A DNA stretch of 5,387 nucleotides from Pseudomonadota bacterium (GCA_023390695.1 JAEWCJ010000430.1:1-5387); one strand, 5' to 3'; positions 1 through 5,387 are shown, counted from the first letter of the stretch. Notes: generated by a model from the letters alone, not told the origin. Made by a program: numbers and translations.

Positions 1-171
1 GTCGTGGTGGACTTCAAGCTCGAAGTGCCCGGCAAGTACATGCTGGTCGACCACGCCCTGAGCCGGGTGGAGAAAGGACTGGCCGGCGTGCTGGAGGTCG
101 AAGGACCGGAGAACCACGATGTGTTCAAGGACTACGATCCGGTGAAATCCGCAAAGTCGATGTCACACTGA
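1..171 (+). CDS. nirK: Copper-containing nitrite reductase, C-terminal end (5' partial)
   Basis: Only the last 56 residues and the TGA stop are in the window; reading frame 1 is open from the first base. The fragment matches the end of the second cupredoxin domain of NirK: a beta strand with the pattern VDFKLEVPGKYMLVDHALSR, then KGLAGVLEVEGPEN. In the family this last part carries the type 2 copper histidine contributed by the neighbouring subunit (His306 in Alcaligenes enzymes). Here it is most likely His18 of the fragment, in LVDHAL. NirK is a periplasmic homotrimer that reduces nitrite to nitric oxide in denitrification. The final residues (about 42-56) are a polar tail that varies in the family. 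The type 1 copper site, signal peptide and promoter lie outside the window. Other multicopper oxidase-type proteins share the fold, but the VDHALSR...KGLxGxLxVEGP pattern favours NirK. Confidence 0.87.
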   Translation, partial: VVVDFKLEVPGKYMLVDHALSRVEKGLAGVLEVEGPENHDVFKDYDPVKSAKSMSH

Positions 172-193
172 ATTCACCGTCCCGATCCCCACA

Positions 194-227
194 AAATTCG
201 GCCCCCCACCGGGGGCCGAATTTGTTT
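194..227 (+). terminator. Rho-independent terminator after nirK
   Basis: A perfect 13-bp stem (194-206 pairing with 211-223, AAATTCGGCCCCC and its complement) closes a 4-base loop, CACC. The stem's 3' end supplies TTT and is followed by GTTTG, giving a T-rich end. It begins 23 bases after the nirK stop and ends about 22 bases before the first ATG of the regulator, so it should separate the two transcripts. The outer A/T pairs also work in reverse, but no minus-strand gene ends here. Confidence 0.85.
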
Positions 228-248
228 GTGCCACCCATATCGAACACT

Positions 249-1001
249 ATGATGCCCGGAATCTGCCCCTTTCACGGATTCGGACCTGTTGTGGCCTTTG
301 CTCTCGATCGTTCCCTGATCTCCGACCTGCCGCTCTTTGCCTCACTTTCCCCCGAGGCGCTCGATCACATTCTCTCCCTCGCCCGCGCGCAGCATTACCC
401 GAAACACACGGTGGTATTCGAGCAGGGGGCGGACGCGCCCCACTTCTTCCTGCTGCTGCATGGCCGTCTGCGGGTGACGCAGGTGACGCCGGCGGGCGAG
501 CAGATCGTGGTCCGCTTCGTCCATCCCGGCGACATTTTCGGCGTCGCCATCGTGATCGGCCGCAAGACCTATCCCGGCACCTCGACCGCGGTGGTGGACA
601 GCATTGCCCTGAGCTGGCCCTCCGAAAGCTGGCCGAAGCTGGCGGCGGAATACCCCACACTCGCCATCAATGCGATGCAGATCATGGGCGACCGCCTGCA
701 GGAGGCCCATACGCGTCTGCGCGAGATTTTCACCGAGGAAGTCGAACGGCGCATCGCGCATACATTGCTGCGGCTGCTTCAGGACGCCAGCCATGCCACC
801 CAGGACGGCTCGGAAATCGACTTTCCGCTCAGCCGCCAGGACATCGCGGAAATGACCGGCACCACCTTGCACACGGTGAGCCGCATCATGAGTGCGTGGG
901 AAGCGGCCGGGCTCGTCGAAAGCGGACGGCAACGGGTCGCCGTCCGCGATTCGTCGCGTCTGTCGGCCATCGCCGAGGGTGAGGCCGCAAACGAGCCCTG
1001 A
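249..1001 (+). CDS. Crp/Fnr-family transcriptional regulator, NnrR-like
   Basis: The product is 250 residues from the first ATG. Residues about 25-120 form a cyclic-nucleotide-binding-type jelly roll (HxxVVFEQGADAPHFFLLLHGRL, then VRFVHPGDIFG). A long dimerisation helix follows at about 135-170. The winged helix-turn-helix is at about 192-230, with recognition helix TTLHTVSR at 205-212. The four-cysteine iron-sulfur set of FNR is absent; the only cysteine is near the N terminus (CPF). This fits the NnrR/DNR branch, which senses nitric oxide through heme and activates nir and nor genes. The position just after nirK supports that role but is inference. The recognition helix has His where FNR has the base-reading Glu209; the Ser and Arg are kept. 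The start is uncertain. ATGs at 249 and 252 lack a clear Shine-Dalgarno sequence, and GTG at 291 would give 236 residues, closer to the usual family length. An in-frame TTG at 222 lies inside the terminator stem and is unlikely. Confidence 0.85.
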   Translation: MMPGICPFHGFGPVVAFALDRSLISDLPLFASLSPEALDHILSLARAQHYPKHTVVFEQGADAPHFFLLLHGRLRVTQVTPAGEQIVVRFVHPGDIFGVAIVIGRKTYPGTSTAVVDSIALSWPSESWPKLAAEYPTLAINAMQIMGDRLQEAHTRLREIFTEEVERRIAHTLLRLLQDASHATQDGSEIDFPLSRQDIAEMTGTTLHTVSRIMSAWEAAGLVESGRQRVAVRDSSRLSAIAEGEAANEP

Positions 1002-1018
1002 AGCGGCTTTGCCGTTTA
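1001..1018. terminator. Possible weak bidirectional terminator between converging genes
   Basis: A short hairpin pairs AAGCGGC (1001-1007) with GCCGTTT (1011-1017) around a TTT loop, with one G-T wobble on the plus strand. It overlaps the stop codons of both converging genes (TGA ending at 1001 and TAA at 1016-1018). The 3' run of T is short, so termination may be weak. Confidence 0.35.
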
Positions 1019-1360
1019 TTCGTGCGGCAGCACCTTGAAGGGCTGCTTGTAGGGCTCGACCCGCAGCGACGTATTGGCCAGCACGCCGACCTTCTGCAGC
1101 GGCGCGACGACGCGTTCGCCGTCCTTGCCGTGACGCACGGCATATTGCCAGAGGGTCAGCGCGCCTTTGGCGGCGATGGTCTTGGCGATGCCGCCGGCGT
1201 CGCCGCCCAGGTCCTTCAGGTCGGCATCGTTAAGACCGACCACGATCTCATCCTTCACGGTCACGATCTTGAACAGCGTCTCGGCCAAGGCCGGCTGTGC
1301 GGCGGAAATGAAAGCGGCCGCGACGGCCGCGCCAGTCAGGCGCAAGAATGCATTGGTCAT
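1016..1360 (-). CDS. Small exported protein of unknown function
   Basis: I do not recognise the family. The 114-residue product starts with a clear Sec signal peptide: a short n-region with Arg7, an Ala-rich hydrophobic core (about 8-22) and a PALA site predicting cleavage after Ala26. The mature part is about 88 residues, without cysteines or a heme motif. It contains KIVTVKDEIVVGL, a Gly/Ala-rich helix region (about 52-67), LWQYAVRHGKDG (about 70-81) and a conserved-looking VVAPLQKVGVLANTSLRVEP. The ATG at 1360 is chosen because the signal peptide begins directly there and an AAGGGGA sequence lies 6 bases upstream; the longer reading from 1444 adds only an Arg-rich, non-signal N terminus. 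The gene converges on the Crp/Fnr regulator with 14 bases between stops and lies 111 bases downstream of the transferase gene. A periplasmic accessory role in nitrite or NO metabolism is possible from location alone. Confidence 0.75.
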   Translation of the reverse strand: MTNAFLRLTGAAVAAAFISAAQPALAETLFKIVTVKDEIVVGLNDADLKDLGGDAGGIAKTIAAKGALTLWQYAVRHGKDGERVVAPLQKVGVLANTSLRVEPYKQPFKVLPHE

Positions 1361-1471
1361 TGGAAATCCCCTTGAGGAAGCAAGATGTCGCGCAGGCGAT
1401 GTCACTCGCACGCCTTGGTCGCGTGGAGAGGCGAACAGGTTCAAGCGAATGGCGCCCTGGGGGGAGCGGCT

Positions 1472-2194
1472 TCAGCCGGTGGCGTTGTCGTCCAGTTCGC
1501 GATAGGCGCGGAAAATGCCGGTATCGTTGAAGGGAATGCGCCGTTCGCTCTCCAGATAGGCCGCGATGCGCGGCCGCCTCGCAATGGCATCGTGCAGGTC
1601 GAAGACGCGGTGATACTTCCGGTTCAGCCGGGTGATCAGCCGCGGGAATGCGTAGGACAGGCCGTCGACCATCTGGAACAGCGACAGATCGGCATAGGTC
1701 AGCTTTCGCCCTGTGAGATAATTGCCGCCGCTCGCTCTCAGCACCTCCTCGAAATACTGGAAGAATTTCGGCGCCCGCTCCTCGCGGAAACTCTCGGCCC
1801 TGCGCCGGGCAGCGACTTTCTGCTGCGCGTAAAAGAGCGACGATCCGAGCGGATGATAGGTCTCGTACACCTCGGCGACAAAGTCGGTGATGTTGAGCTG
1901 CAATTCGTGCACCCAGAGCCGTCCCGCCTCGCCGGCGGGCGCGAGGGCGTGCCTGCCGCCGAGATAAAACAGGATATTCGCCGTCTGCCCAATCCAGAGC
2001 TGGCCGGCCTTCAGAAAAGGCGGTGCGAAGCTGCGCGAACGGCTGCCGCGCGACCGCAAGAGGCGCAACATCTGCTGCTCGCCGCCGGGCTGGCGGGCCA
2101 CATCGACATAATCCGCCGCTGCCTCTTCCAGGGCAAGACGCACAAATTCGCCGCGCCCCTGGATTTCGGGCCAATAATAGAACTCGTAGTGCAT
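1472..2194 (-). CDS. Glutathione S-transferase family protein
   Basis: The 240-residue protein has normal length for a cytosolic glutathione S-transferase, which conjugates glutathione to electrophiles. The N-terminal thioredoxin-fold domain (about 1-82) opens with HYEFYYWPEIQGRGEFVRLALEEA, where Tyr7 aligns with the catalytic tyrosine of sigma-, mu- and alpha-type enzymes. APPFLKAG (about 57-64) supplies the cis-proline loop, and QTANILFYL (70-78) is the glutathione gamma-glutamyl-binding Gln-Thr/Ser motif. The all-helical C-terminal domain (about 88-215) includes LTYADLSLF (165-173), the usual N-capping box with Asp169. The sequence most resembles sigma-like or related bacterial classes; the class is inference. 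ATG at 2194 is the natural start, as the first beta strand begins at residue 2. The Shine-Dalgarno is poor (GGGGTG, very close). No substrate can be read from the sequence. It may be transcribed together with the small exported protein downstream. Confidence 0.92.
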   Translation of the reverse strand: MHYEFYYWPEIQGRGEFVRLALEEAAADYVDVARQPGGEQQMLRLLRSRGSRSRSFAPPFLKAGQLWIGQTANILFYLGGRHALAPAGEAGRLWVHELQLNITDFVAEVYETYHPLGSSLFYAQQKVAARRRAESFREERAPKFFQYFEEVLRASGGNYLTGRKLTYADLSLFQMVDGLSYAFPRLITRLNRKYHRVFDLHDAIARRPRIAAYLESERRIPFNDTGIFRAYRELDDNATG

Positions 2195-2468
2195 CGCACC
2201 CCGCGGAATAACGAAGATCCCGTCGCAATCAGAGCTGCCAACACCGCATCGCGGGCTTTAGTCCCCCCGCCATCACCGTGCGGGATGGCCGATTGCCTCT
2301 ACCTAAGTCGGCTCCAGGCAGTCGGTTCCAACGCAATCTGGGGCTCCCGGGAACCGCGTGGCCAAGAGGTGGGCCCGGCATTGAGGTTAACGGCGCGGAG
2401 ACCCTTGTTTATCGTGGACTTTCGGGCACAGTGCGGCGGAACCAATCCGTGCAATCCAGACGTGGTGC
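2195..2468. other. Divergent intergenic region, no gene recognised
   Basis: This stretch separates the minus-strand transferase from the plus-strand coiled-coil gene and must hold the promoters of both. I see no tRNA-like clover leaf, no long hairpin with a T-run, and no TTG-N8-CAA box of the FNR/NnrR type. A plus-strand open frame from GTG 2278 to 2472 overlaps the next gene by four bases, but its Arg/Gly/Pro-rich product looks like non-coding translation. TTGAGG at 2381-2386 could be a -35 element, without a convincing -10 partner. Confidence 0.5.
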
Positions 2469-3500
2469 ATGACGGCCCTGTTCGGCATCCATCCGGAAAT
2501 GCTGGTGCTGCCGCTGATGTATGTCGGCATCGGCTTTTTTTGCGCCTCGCTCCTGGCGGTGGCGCTGTCGCCGGCCATTCACCGGCGCGCCGAGCGGCTG
2601 ACCAGACGGCATCTCGGCAAGAATATCCCGCCTTCTTTGCAGGAATTGCGCGTCGAAAAGGATCATCTGCGGGCGCAGCACGCCATTGACATCCGTGAGC
2701 TCACGCGCGGCATGGAAAAGCTGCACGAGAAGGCTGCGCTGCAGAGCGCGGAACTCGGGCGCAAGACGGCGGAAGCCAATCATCTGAAAATCGAACTGCA
2801 AAAGAAACATGCGGTCCTCACCGGAATAGAGCACCATCCTACCGGCCAGGCGGATGACAGCCGGAACTCCGACTTGGCCGCCGCGCGTTTCGAAGCCGAC
2901 GCCGCCCGCGCCGCCTTGCGCGAAGCCGAACATGCGATCGCGACGCTGCAGGCTGACATCGCCGAACTCACCGCCGCCGTGGAAAACCGATCGCGACTGA
3001 TCGACCGGCAGCAGCACGACATCATGGCGCTCACCGCGCAGGTCGAACGCAACGGCCACACGCCGCCGATCGTTCCGGCACCGATCGCGGCGCCAGCGGC
3101 GCGCACGCCACAATCAGAGCAGCCGGCCATGCACGCAAAGACCGCAACGCCGCCCGTGCACGAGATGGCACCGGCCCCGGTACGCACGCCCGGGCTGGTG
3201 TCCTTCGAGTCGCGCCTTGCCGCCATCCGCGATGACAAGCCGCTGCGCGACGTGCGCCCGCAAATCGTGATGCAGCGCACCGCCGCCATCGAGCCGGCGC
3301 GTTCGAACGTGACAACAATCGAGACGCCGCTTCCGCCGGCCGCCCAGGTGCCGGCTGCGCCCAGCCCCGAGGCTGAGCCCGCACGCCTCGCGACCGACAT
3401 CCGTTACGATGAACCGCTGACCACGGCCGATCTTCTGGAACTAGGCAAGGCGATGCTGCGGCAGCCCGCAACCGACGGGCCACCGCACCGCACGCATTGA
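2469..3500 (+). CDS. Single-pass membrane protein with long coiled coil and Pro/Ala-rich tail
   Basis: The 343-residue product has a short N terminus, one strong hydrophobic helix (about 11-33, LVLPLMYVGIGFFCASLLAV) and then a basic stretch (HRRAERLTRRHLGK, 38-51), which by the positive-inside rule places the bulk in the cytoplasm. Residues about 57-119 and 132-194 are rich in Glu, Lys, Arg, Ala and Leu with heptad-like spacing and form a broken coiled coil. Residues about 198-306 are a Pro/Ala-rich, probably disordered linker, followed by a more ordered C-terminal piece with TTADLLELGKAMLRQ (318-332). There is no catalytic motif. Similar N-terminal architecture occurs, from memory, in uncharacterised proteins of Bradyrhizobium and relatives; the function is unknown. 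The start ATG has only a weak GTGGTG ahead of it, but the membrane helix follows at once. The gene appears monocistronic and ends at the hairpin at 3555-3594. Confidence 0.82.
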   Translation: MTALFGIHPEMLVLPLMYVGIGFFCASLLAVALSPAIHRRAERLTRRHLGKNIPPSLQELRVEKDHLRAQHAIDIRELTRGMEKLHEKAALQSAELGRKTAEANHLKIELQKKHAVLTGIEHHPTGQADDSRNSDLAAARFEADAARAALREAEHAIATLQADIAELTAAVENRSRLIDRQQHDIMALTAQVERNGHTPPIVPAPIAAPAARTPQSEQPAMHAKTATPPVHEMAPAPVRTPGLVSFESRLAAIRDDKPLRDVRPQIVMQRTAAIEPARSNVTTIETPLPPAAQVPAAPSPEAEPARLATDIRYDEPLTTADLLELGKAMLRQPATDGPPHRTH

Positions 3501-3550
3501 CGGCCGAACGCGGACGGCAACGGCATTGAAATAAATTGTGTGGAGACCGA

Positions 3551-3594
3551 AAATCTTCAGGGCGCAGGCGTCTGCGCCCTGAAGGCCTCTTTTG
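3551..3594. terminator. Bidirectional rho-independent terminator
   Basis: A perfect 13-bp inverted repeat, CTTCAGGGCGCAG at 3555-3567 and its complement at 3572-3584, surrounds the loop GCGT. Downstream on the plus strand comes GCCTCTTTTG; on the minus strand the stem is followed directly by ATTTTC. It lies between two converging genes (plus-strand stop at 3500, minus-strand stop at 3601), so it very probably terminates both. Confidence 0.85.
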
Positions 3595-3600
3595 CGGAAA

Positions 3601-4266
3601 TCAGTTCACCGCGAAGCAATAGAGCAAACCATCCCCGCCGGTCGATCGCAGGTCGGCCTGCGCGCAGCCACCGCCCGGCCCGCGCGAGGGATGGGACGAA
3701 TTCCACGACTTTGCCGGAGGCTCCTCGTTCAGGCCCATGCGGTCATGATGGCCAACCATGGCCGCGCCATCACCGCTCTTGGTCCAGTTGCCACACGTGC
3801 GATCGTCGGTGCCGCTAAAGGCGGTTCCATCCGGCTGCGATCCGGTGAGGATATCGTGGCGGTTGGGCTGATCGCCGCGGCCGTTCACGACCTCGCCTTT
3901 TTCGGTCAATGCCGTCTGCTTGGTCAGGTTATTGTCGCCGTGCAGCTCCGCCACGTCCTTGGCGATCACGACGCCTTTGGCATTCTGCCATGGTCCCTTG
4001 CCGATCCGGTCGCGCGCATTCACCGCATTCGCACCCTGGGTCGAGAGATAGGCCCGCCAGGTCCTGGCCCCTGCCCCCGCAGCCTGCGCCAAAGCCTGAC
4101 AATGCTTGTCGGCGCCGTCGAGACCGCCGAGATCGCCGCCCTTGCCCGGGCCGGTGCTGGTGATGAAAAAGGTCATATCGGCTTGCTGGGCCTGTACCGC
4201 CGCGCCCGGCAGCAGGCCTGCAAGCGCCGCAGATGCAACGGCAAAGGCGACATTTCTGATGTGCAT
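3601..4266 (-). CDS. Secreted C-type-lectin-like / endostatin-like fold protein
   Basis: The 221-residue product begins with a signal peptide (hydrophobic Ala/Val/Leu core at 6-23, cleavage probably after AVQA at residue 26). The mature domain opens with MTFFITSTGPGKGGDLGGLDGAD and a KHCQALA helix, then RTWRAYLSTQG (68-78), RDRIGKGPWQN (85-95), a NRHDILTGSQPDGT stretch (135-148), DRTCGNWTKSG (155-165), HHDRMG and a closing GDGLLYCFAV. The four cysteines, 56, 158, 201 and 217, fit the long-range plus local disulfide pattern of the C-type-lectin-like fold, which includes the endostatin type. Bacterial proteins of this layout are often labelled lectin, but no carbohydrate-binding motif such as EPN or QPD-WND is evident in canonical form (a QPD triplet occurs at 144-146). 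The start is firm: AAGGAGG (4273-4279, minus strand) sits 6 bases before the ATG. Location is periplasmic or extracellular; the ligand is unknown. Confidence 0.8.
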   Translation of the reverse strand: MHIRNVAFAVASAALAGLLPGAAVQAQQADMTFFITSTGPGKGGDLGGLDGADKHCQALAQAAGAGARTWRAYLSTQGANAVNARDRIGKGPWQNAKGVVIAKDVAELHGDNNLTKQTALTEKGEVVNGRGDQPNRHDILTGSQPDGTAFSGTDDRTCGNWTKSGDGAAMVGHHDRMGLNEEPPAKSWNSSHPSRGPGGGCAQADLRSTGGDGLLYCFAVN

Positions 4267-4412
4267 GGCGTTCCTCCTTGGGGCGTGTCCTTACGGGCTA
4301 CCAACACCGGCGGGGGCGACTTTCGTCCGGGCCGCAGGGGGCTGGCCTTGGACAGGACGAATCAGGCAGATAAATCTGTCTTTAAAAATCGCAGCCTCAA
4401 CGCCGTATCCGT
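4267..4412. promoter_or_regulatory. Divergent promoter region with AT-rich inverted repeat
   Basis: This 146-base gap serves the lectin-like gene (minus) and the SET gene (plus). An AT-rich island at about 4367-4390 stands out from GC-rich surroundings. It contains an inverted repeat CAGAT-AA-ATCTG (4367-4378). On the plus strand TTGGAC (4348-4353) followed after 15 bases by GATAAA (4369-4374) could be a weak sigma-70-like promoter for the SET gene. If so, the repeat overlaps the -10 and could act as an operator. This is suggestive only. Confidence 0.35.
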
Positions 4413-4970
4413 ATGCCCACATATCCCTTCCGCATCGGCCGCTCCCGCACCGGGCTTGGCCTTTTCGCCACCGAGCCGATCAAGAAAGGAAAATTCATCG
4501 TCGAGTATAAAGGGCCGCGTCTCACTAACGCGCAGGCCGACAAGCTCGAGGCGCGCGGCTCCAAATATATGTACCAGATCAACAGCAAGTGGACGATCGA
4601 CGGCTCCAGCCGCAAGAACATCGCCCGCTATGCCAACCATTCCTGCCGGCCCAATGCGGAATCCGACACCGTGCGCGGCCGCGTGATCATCCGCGCCATC
4701 AAGAACATCAAGCCGGGCGATGAAATCCTCTACGATTACGGCGACGATTACTTCAAATACGTGATCACGCCGCAGGGCTGCAAATGCGACAAGTGCCGGG
4801 AGAAGCGCGCCGCCGTTCAGCGTGAGAGGCGCCAGAAGGCCAAGCGCCGGGCGGCCCGCGCTGCGAACGCTGCCGCGAAAGCCGGTGCCAAACGCAAAAC
4901 CAAAAGCGCCGGCAAGACCAAGAGCGTCAGCATGGCGAAGCGGGCCAGCAAGACTAAGAAGAAAGCCTGA
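4413..4970 (+). CDS. SET-domain protein lysine methyltransferase with histone H1-like tail
   Basis: The 185-residue protein is almost entirely one SET domain (about 4-130) plus a basic tail. The domain starts with FRIGRSRTGLGLFATEPIKK, containing the S-adenosylmethionine-binding GxG (14-16). RYANHSCRPNAE has the NHSCxPN cofactor and active-site motif (75-81), and GDEILYDYGDDYF has the catalytic Tyr109. The post-SET-like cluster GCKCDKC (Cys123, 125, 128) can form a zinc site with Cys78 of NHSC; its CxCx2C spacing is shorter than the common CxCx4C. SET enzymes transfer methyl groups from S-adenosylmethionine to protein lysines. Residues 129-185 hold 24 Lys/Arg in 57 positions with Ala, Ser and Thr, like histone H1 or bacterial HU-tail proteins, suggesting nucleic-acid binding or self-methylation (inference). 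The ATG at 4413 lacks a clear Shine-Dalgarno, but the domain begins directly after it. The gene stands alone, divergent from the lectin-like gene and converging with the next. Confidence 0.92.
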   Translation: MPTYPFRIGRSRTGLGLFATEPIKKGKFIVEYKGPRLTNAQADKLEARGSKYMYQINSKWTIDGSSRKNIARYANHSCRPNAESDTVRGRVIIRAIKNIKPGDEILYDYGDDYFKYVITPQGCKCDKCREKRAAVQRERRQKAKRRAARAANAAAKAGAKRKTKSAGKTKSVSMAKRASKTKKKA

Positions 4971-4994
4971 CGAAAAGCCGGCTGGCCTCCTCTG

Positions 4995-5387
4995 CTATTG
5001 CGACATGTATTTGACCGCGGCGGATGTCGCGGCGCCGCCAAGGACGCATGGCAATCCCAACGCCACCTGCCCGGTCACGGCCGCGGCCACGCAGCCAAGT
5101 CCGATCGCCCCTTCTCCGATCTTGCCCCAGGTCGCCATCTGCCGCTTTGAACCAGGCCCGTAGCGCTTGAGTGTTTCGAGCGAGGCCATCGCTTCCTTGC
5201 GCAGGCGACCGGTATCGGCGATCTCGGCAGACTCAATCACTTGCGTGAGAATGGGCGCGGTCTCCTTGTTCTGATGTTTGGCCATGCGCTTGAGCATGAC
5301 CAGTAGGACGTCGTCGCGCGAAGCGTTGCGGGCCAGCGTGAATTTGGCCATCGCCCCCAGCACGAGTTTTTCGTCGCTGTCCTTGTC
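4995..5387 (-). CDS. Unknown protein with Gly/Ala-rich hydrophobic C terminus (5' partial)
   Basis: The frame is open through the window edge, so 130 C-terminal residues are visible and the true start may lie outside. Internal starts exist (GTG at 5363, ATG at 5351), but the upstream in-frame residues DKDSDEKLVLGAMAKF read as a natural continuation, so I treat it as partial. Visible residues about 1-75 are charged and helical (ASRDDVLLVMLKRMAKHQN, then PILTQVIESAEIADTGRLRKEAMASLETLKRYG). Residues about 87-127 are hydrophobic and rich in Gly and Ala (KIGEGAIGLGCVAAAV, then VALGLPCVLGGAATSAAV) with two cysteines, compatible with one or two membrane-inserting helices joined by a short turn. I do not recognise a family. 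It ends with TAG, 24 bases from the stop of the converging SET gene; no clear hairpin lies between them. Confidence 0.65.
   Translation of the reverse strand, partial: DKDSDEKLVLGAMAKFTLARNASRDDVLLVMLKRMAKHQNKETAPILTQVIESAEIADTGRLRKEAMASLETLKRYGPGSKRQMATWGKIGEGAIGLGCVAAAVTGQVALGLPCVLGGAATSAAVKYMSQ

Noticed and set aside
222..248. TTG at 222 as start of the Crp/Fnr regulator
   Set aside because: It lies inside the nirK terminator stem, has no ribosome site, and the added residues resemble nothing in the family.
1371..1384. CTTG-N6-CAAG palindrome ahead of the small exported protein gene as an FNR/NnrR box
   Set aside because: FNR-type boxes need TTG-N8-CAA; the spacing here is two bases short, and the site overlaps the ribosome-binding region.
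1248..2228. Long minus-strand open frame of 326 codons overlapping the transferase gene
   Set aside because: It is a shifted-frame shadow: Arg/Ala/Gly-rich without domains, while the transferase frame has clear family motifs.
2195..2468. Possible tRNA, small RNA or riboswitch in the divergent gap
   Set aside because: No clover-leaf pattern, T-loop or terminator hairpin was found; the short GC-rich complementarities are expected by chance.
2278..2472. Small plus-strand frame overlapping the coiled-coil gene start by ATGA
   Set aside because: A GTG start with no ribosome site and an Arg/Gly/Pro-rich product; the four-base overlap alone is not enough.
1385..2689. Plus-strand open frame of 434 codons
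   Set aside because: It runs antisense through the transferase and into the next gene; GC-rich DNA gives long antisense frames, and no motif supports it.
3592..4686. Plus-strand open frame of 364 codons
   Set aside because: It is antisense to the lectin-like gene and overlaps the SET gene out of frame; composition is that of a shadow frame.

Overview
This GC-rich window looks like the chromosome of an alphaproteobacterium of the order Hyphomicrobiales (Rhizobiales), perhaps close to Bradyrhizobium, Rhodopseudomonas or Afipia. That placement is inference. It rests on the NirK tail followed by an NnrR-type regulator, on a coiled-coil membrane protein of a kind I associate with that group, and on base composition. 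There is no rRNA, tRNA, CRISPR array, transposase or recognisable attachment site.

Left part (1-2194) is a denitrification end plus neighbours. The window opens inside the last 56 codons of a copper nitrite reductase gene (nirK). A strong hairpin terminator follows, then a Crp/Fnr regulator without the FNR cysteine cluster, which resembles the NO-responsive NnrR type. Facing it on the minus strand are a small exported protein of unknown function and, upstream of that, a glutathione S-transferase with intact catalytic tyrosine and glutathione-binding motifs. The two minus-strand genes may be co-transcribed across a 111-bp gap.

Middle part (2195-4266): an intergenic region of about 270 bp without a recognisable gene separates the divergent transferase and a 343-residue protein with one membrane helix, a long coiled coil and a Pro/Ala-rich tail. 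A perfect 13-bp hairpin with T-runs on both sides lies between this gene and a converging gene. The converging gene encodes a secreted four-cysteine protein with a probable C-type-lectin-like or endostatin-like fold.

Right part (4267-5387): a divergent promoter region with an AT-rich island leads to the most unusual gene here. It encodes a compact SET-domain protein lysine methyltransferase with a complete NHSCxPN motif, the catalytic YDY tyrosine and a zinc-type Cys cluster, followed by a 57-residue Lys/Arg/Ala tail that looks like histone H1. Converging on it is the 3' part of an unknown gene, cut by the window edge, whose product ends in a Gly/Ala-rich hydrophobic segment.

I see no single new multi-gene system. 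The best candidates for follow-up are the SET methyltransferase with its histone-like tail and the small exported protein beside nirK and its regulator.
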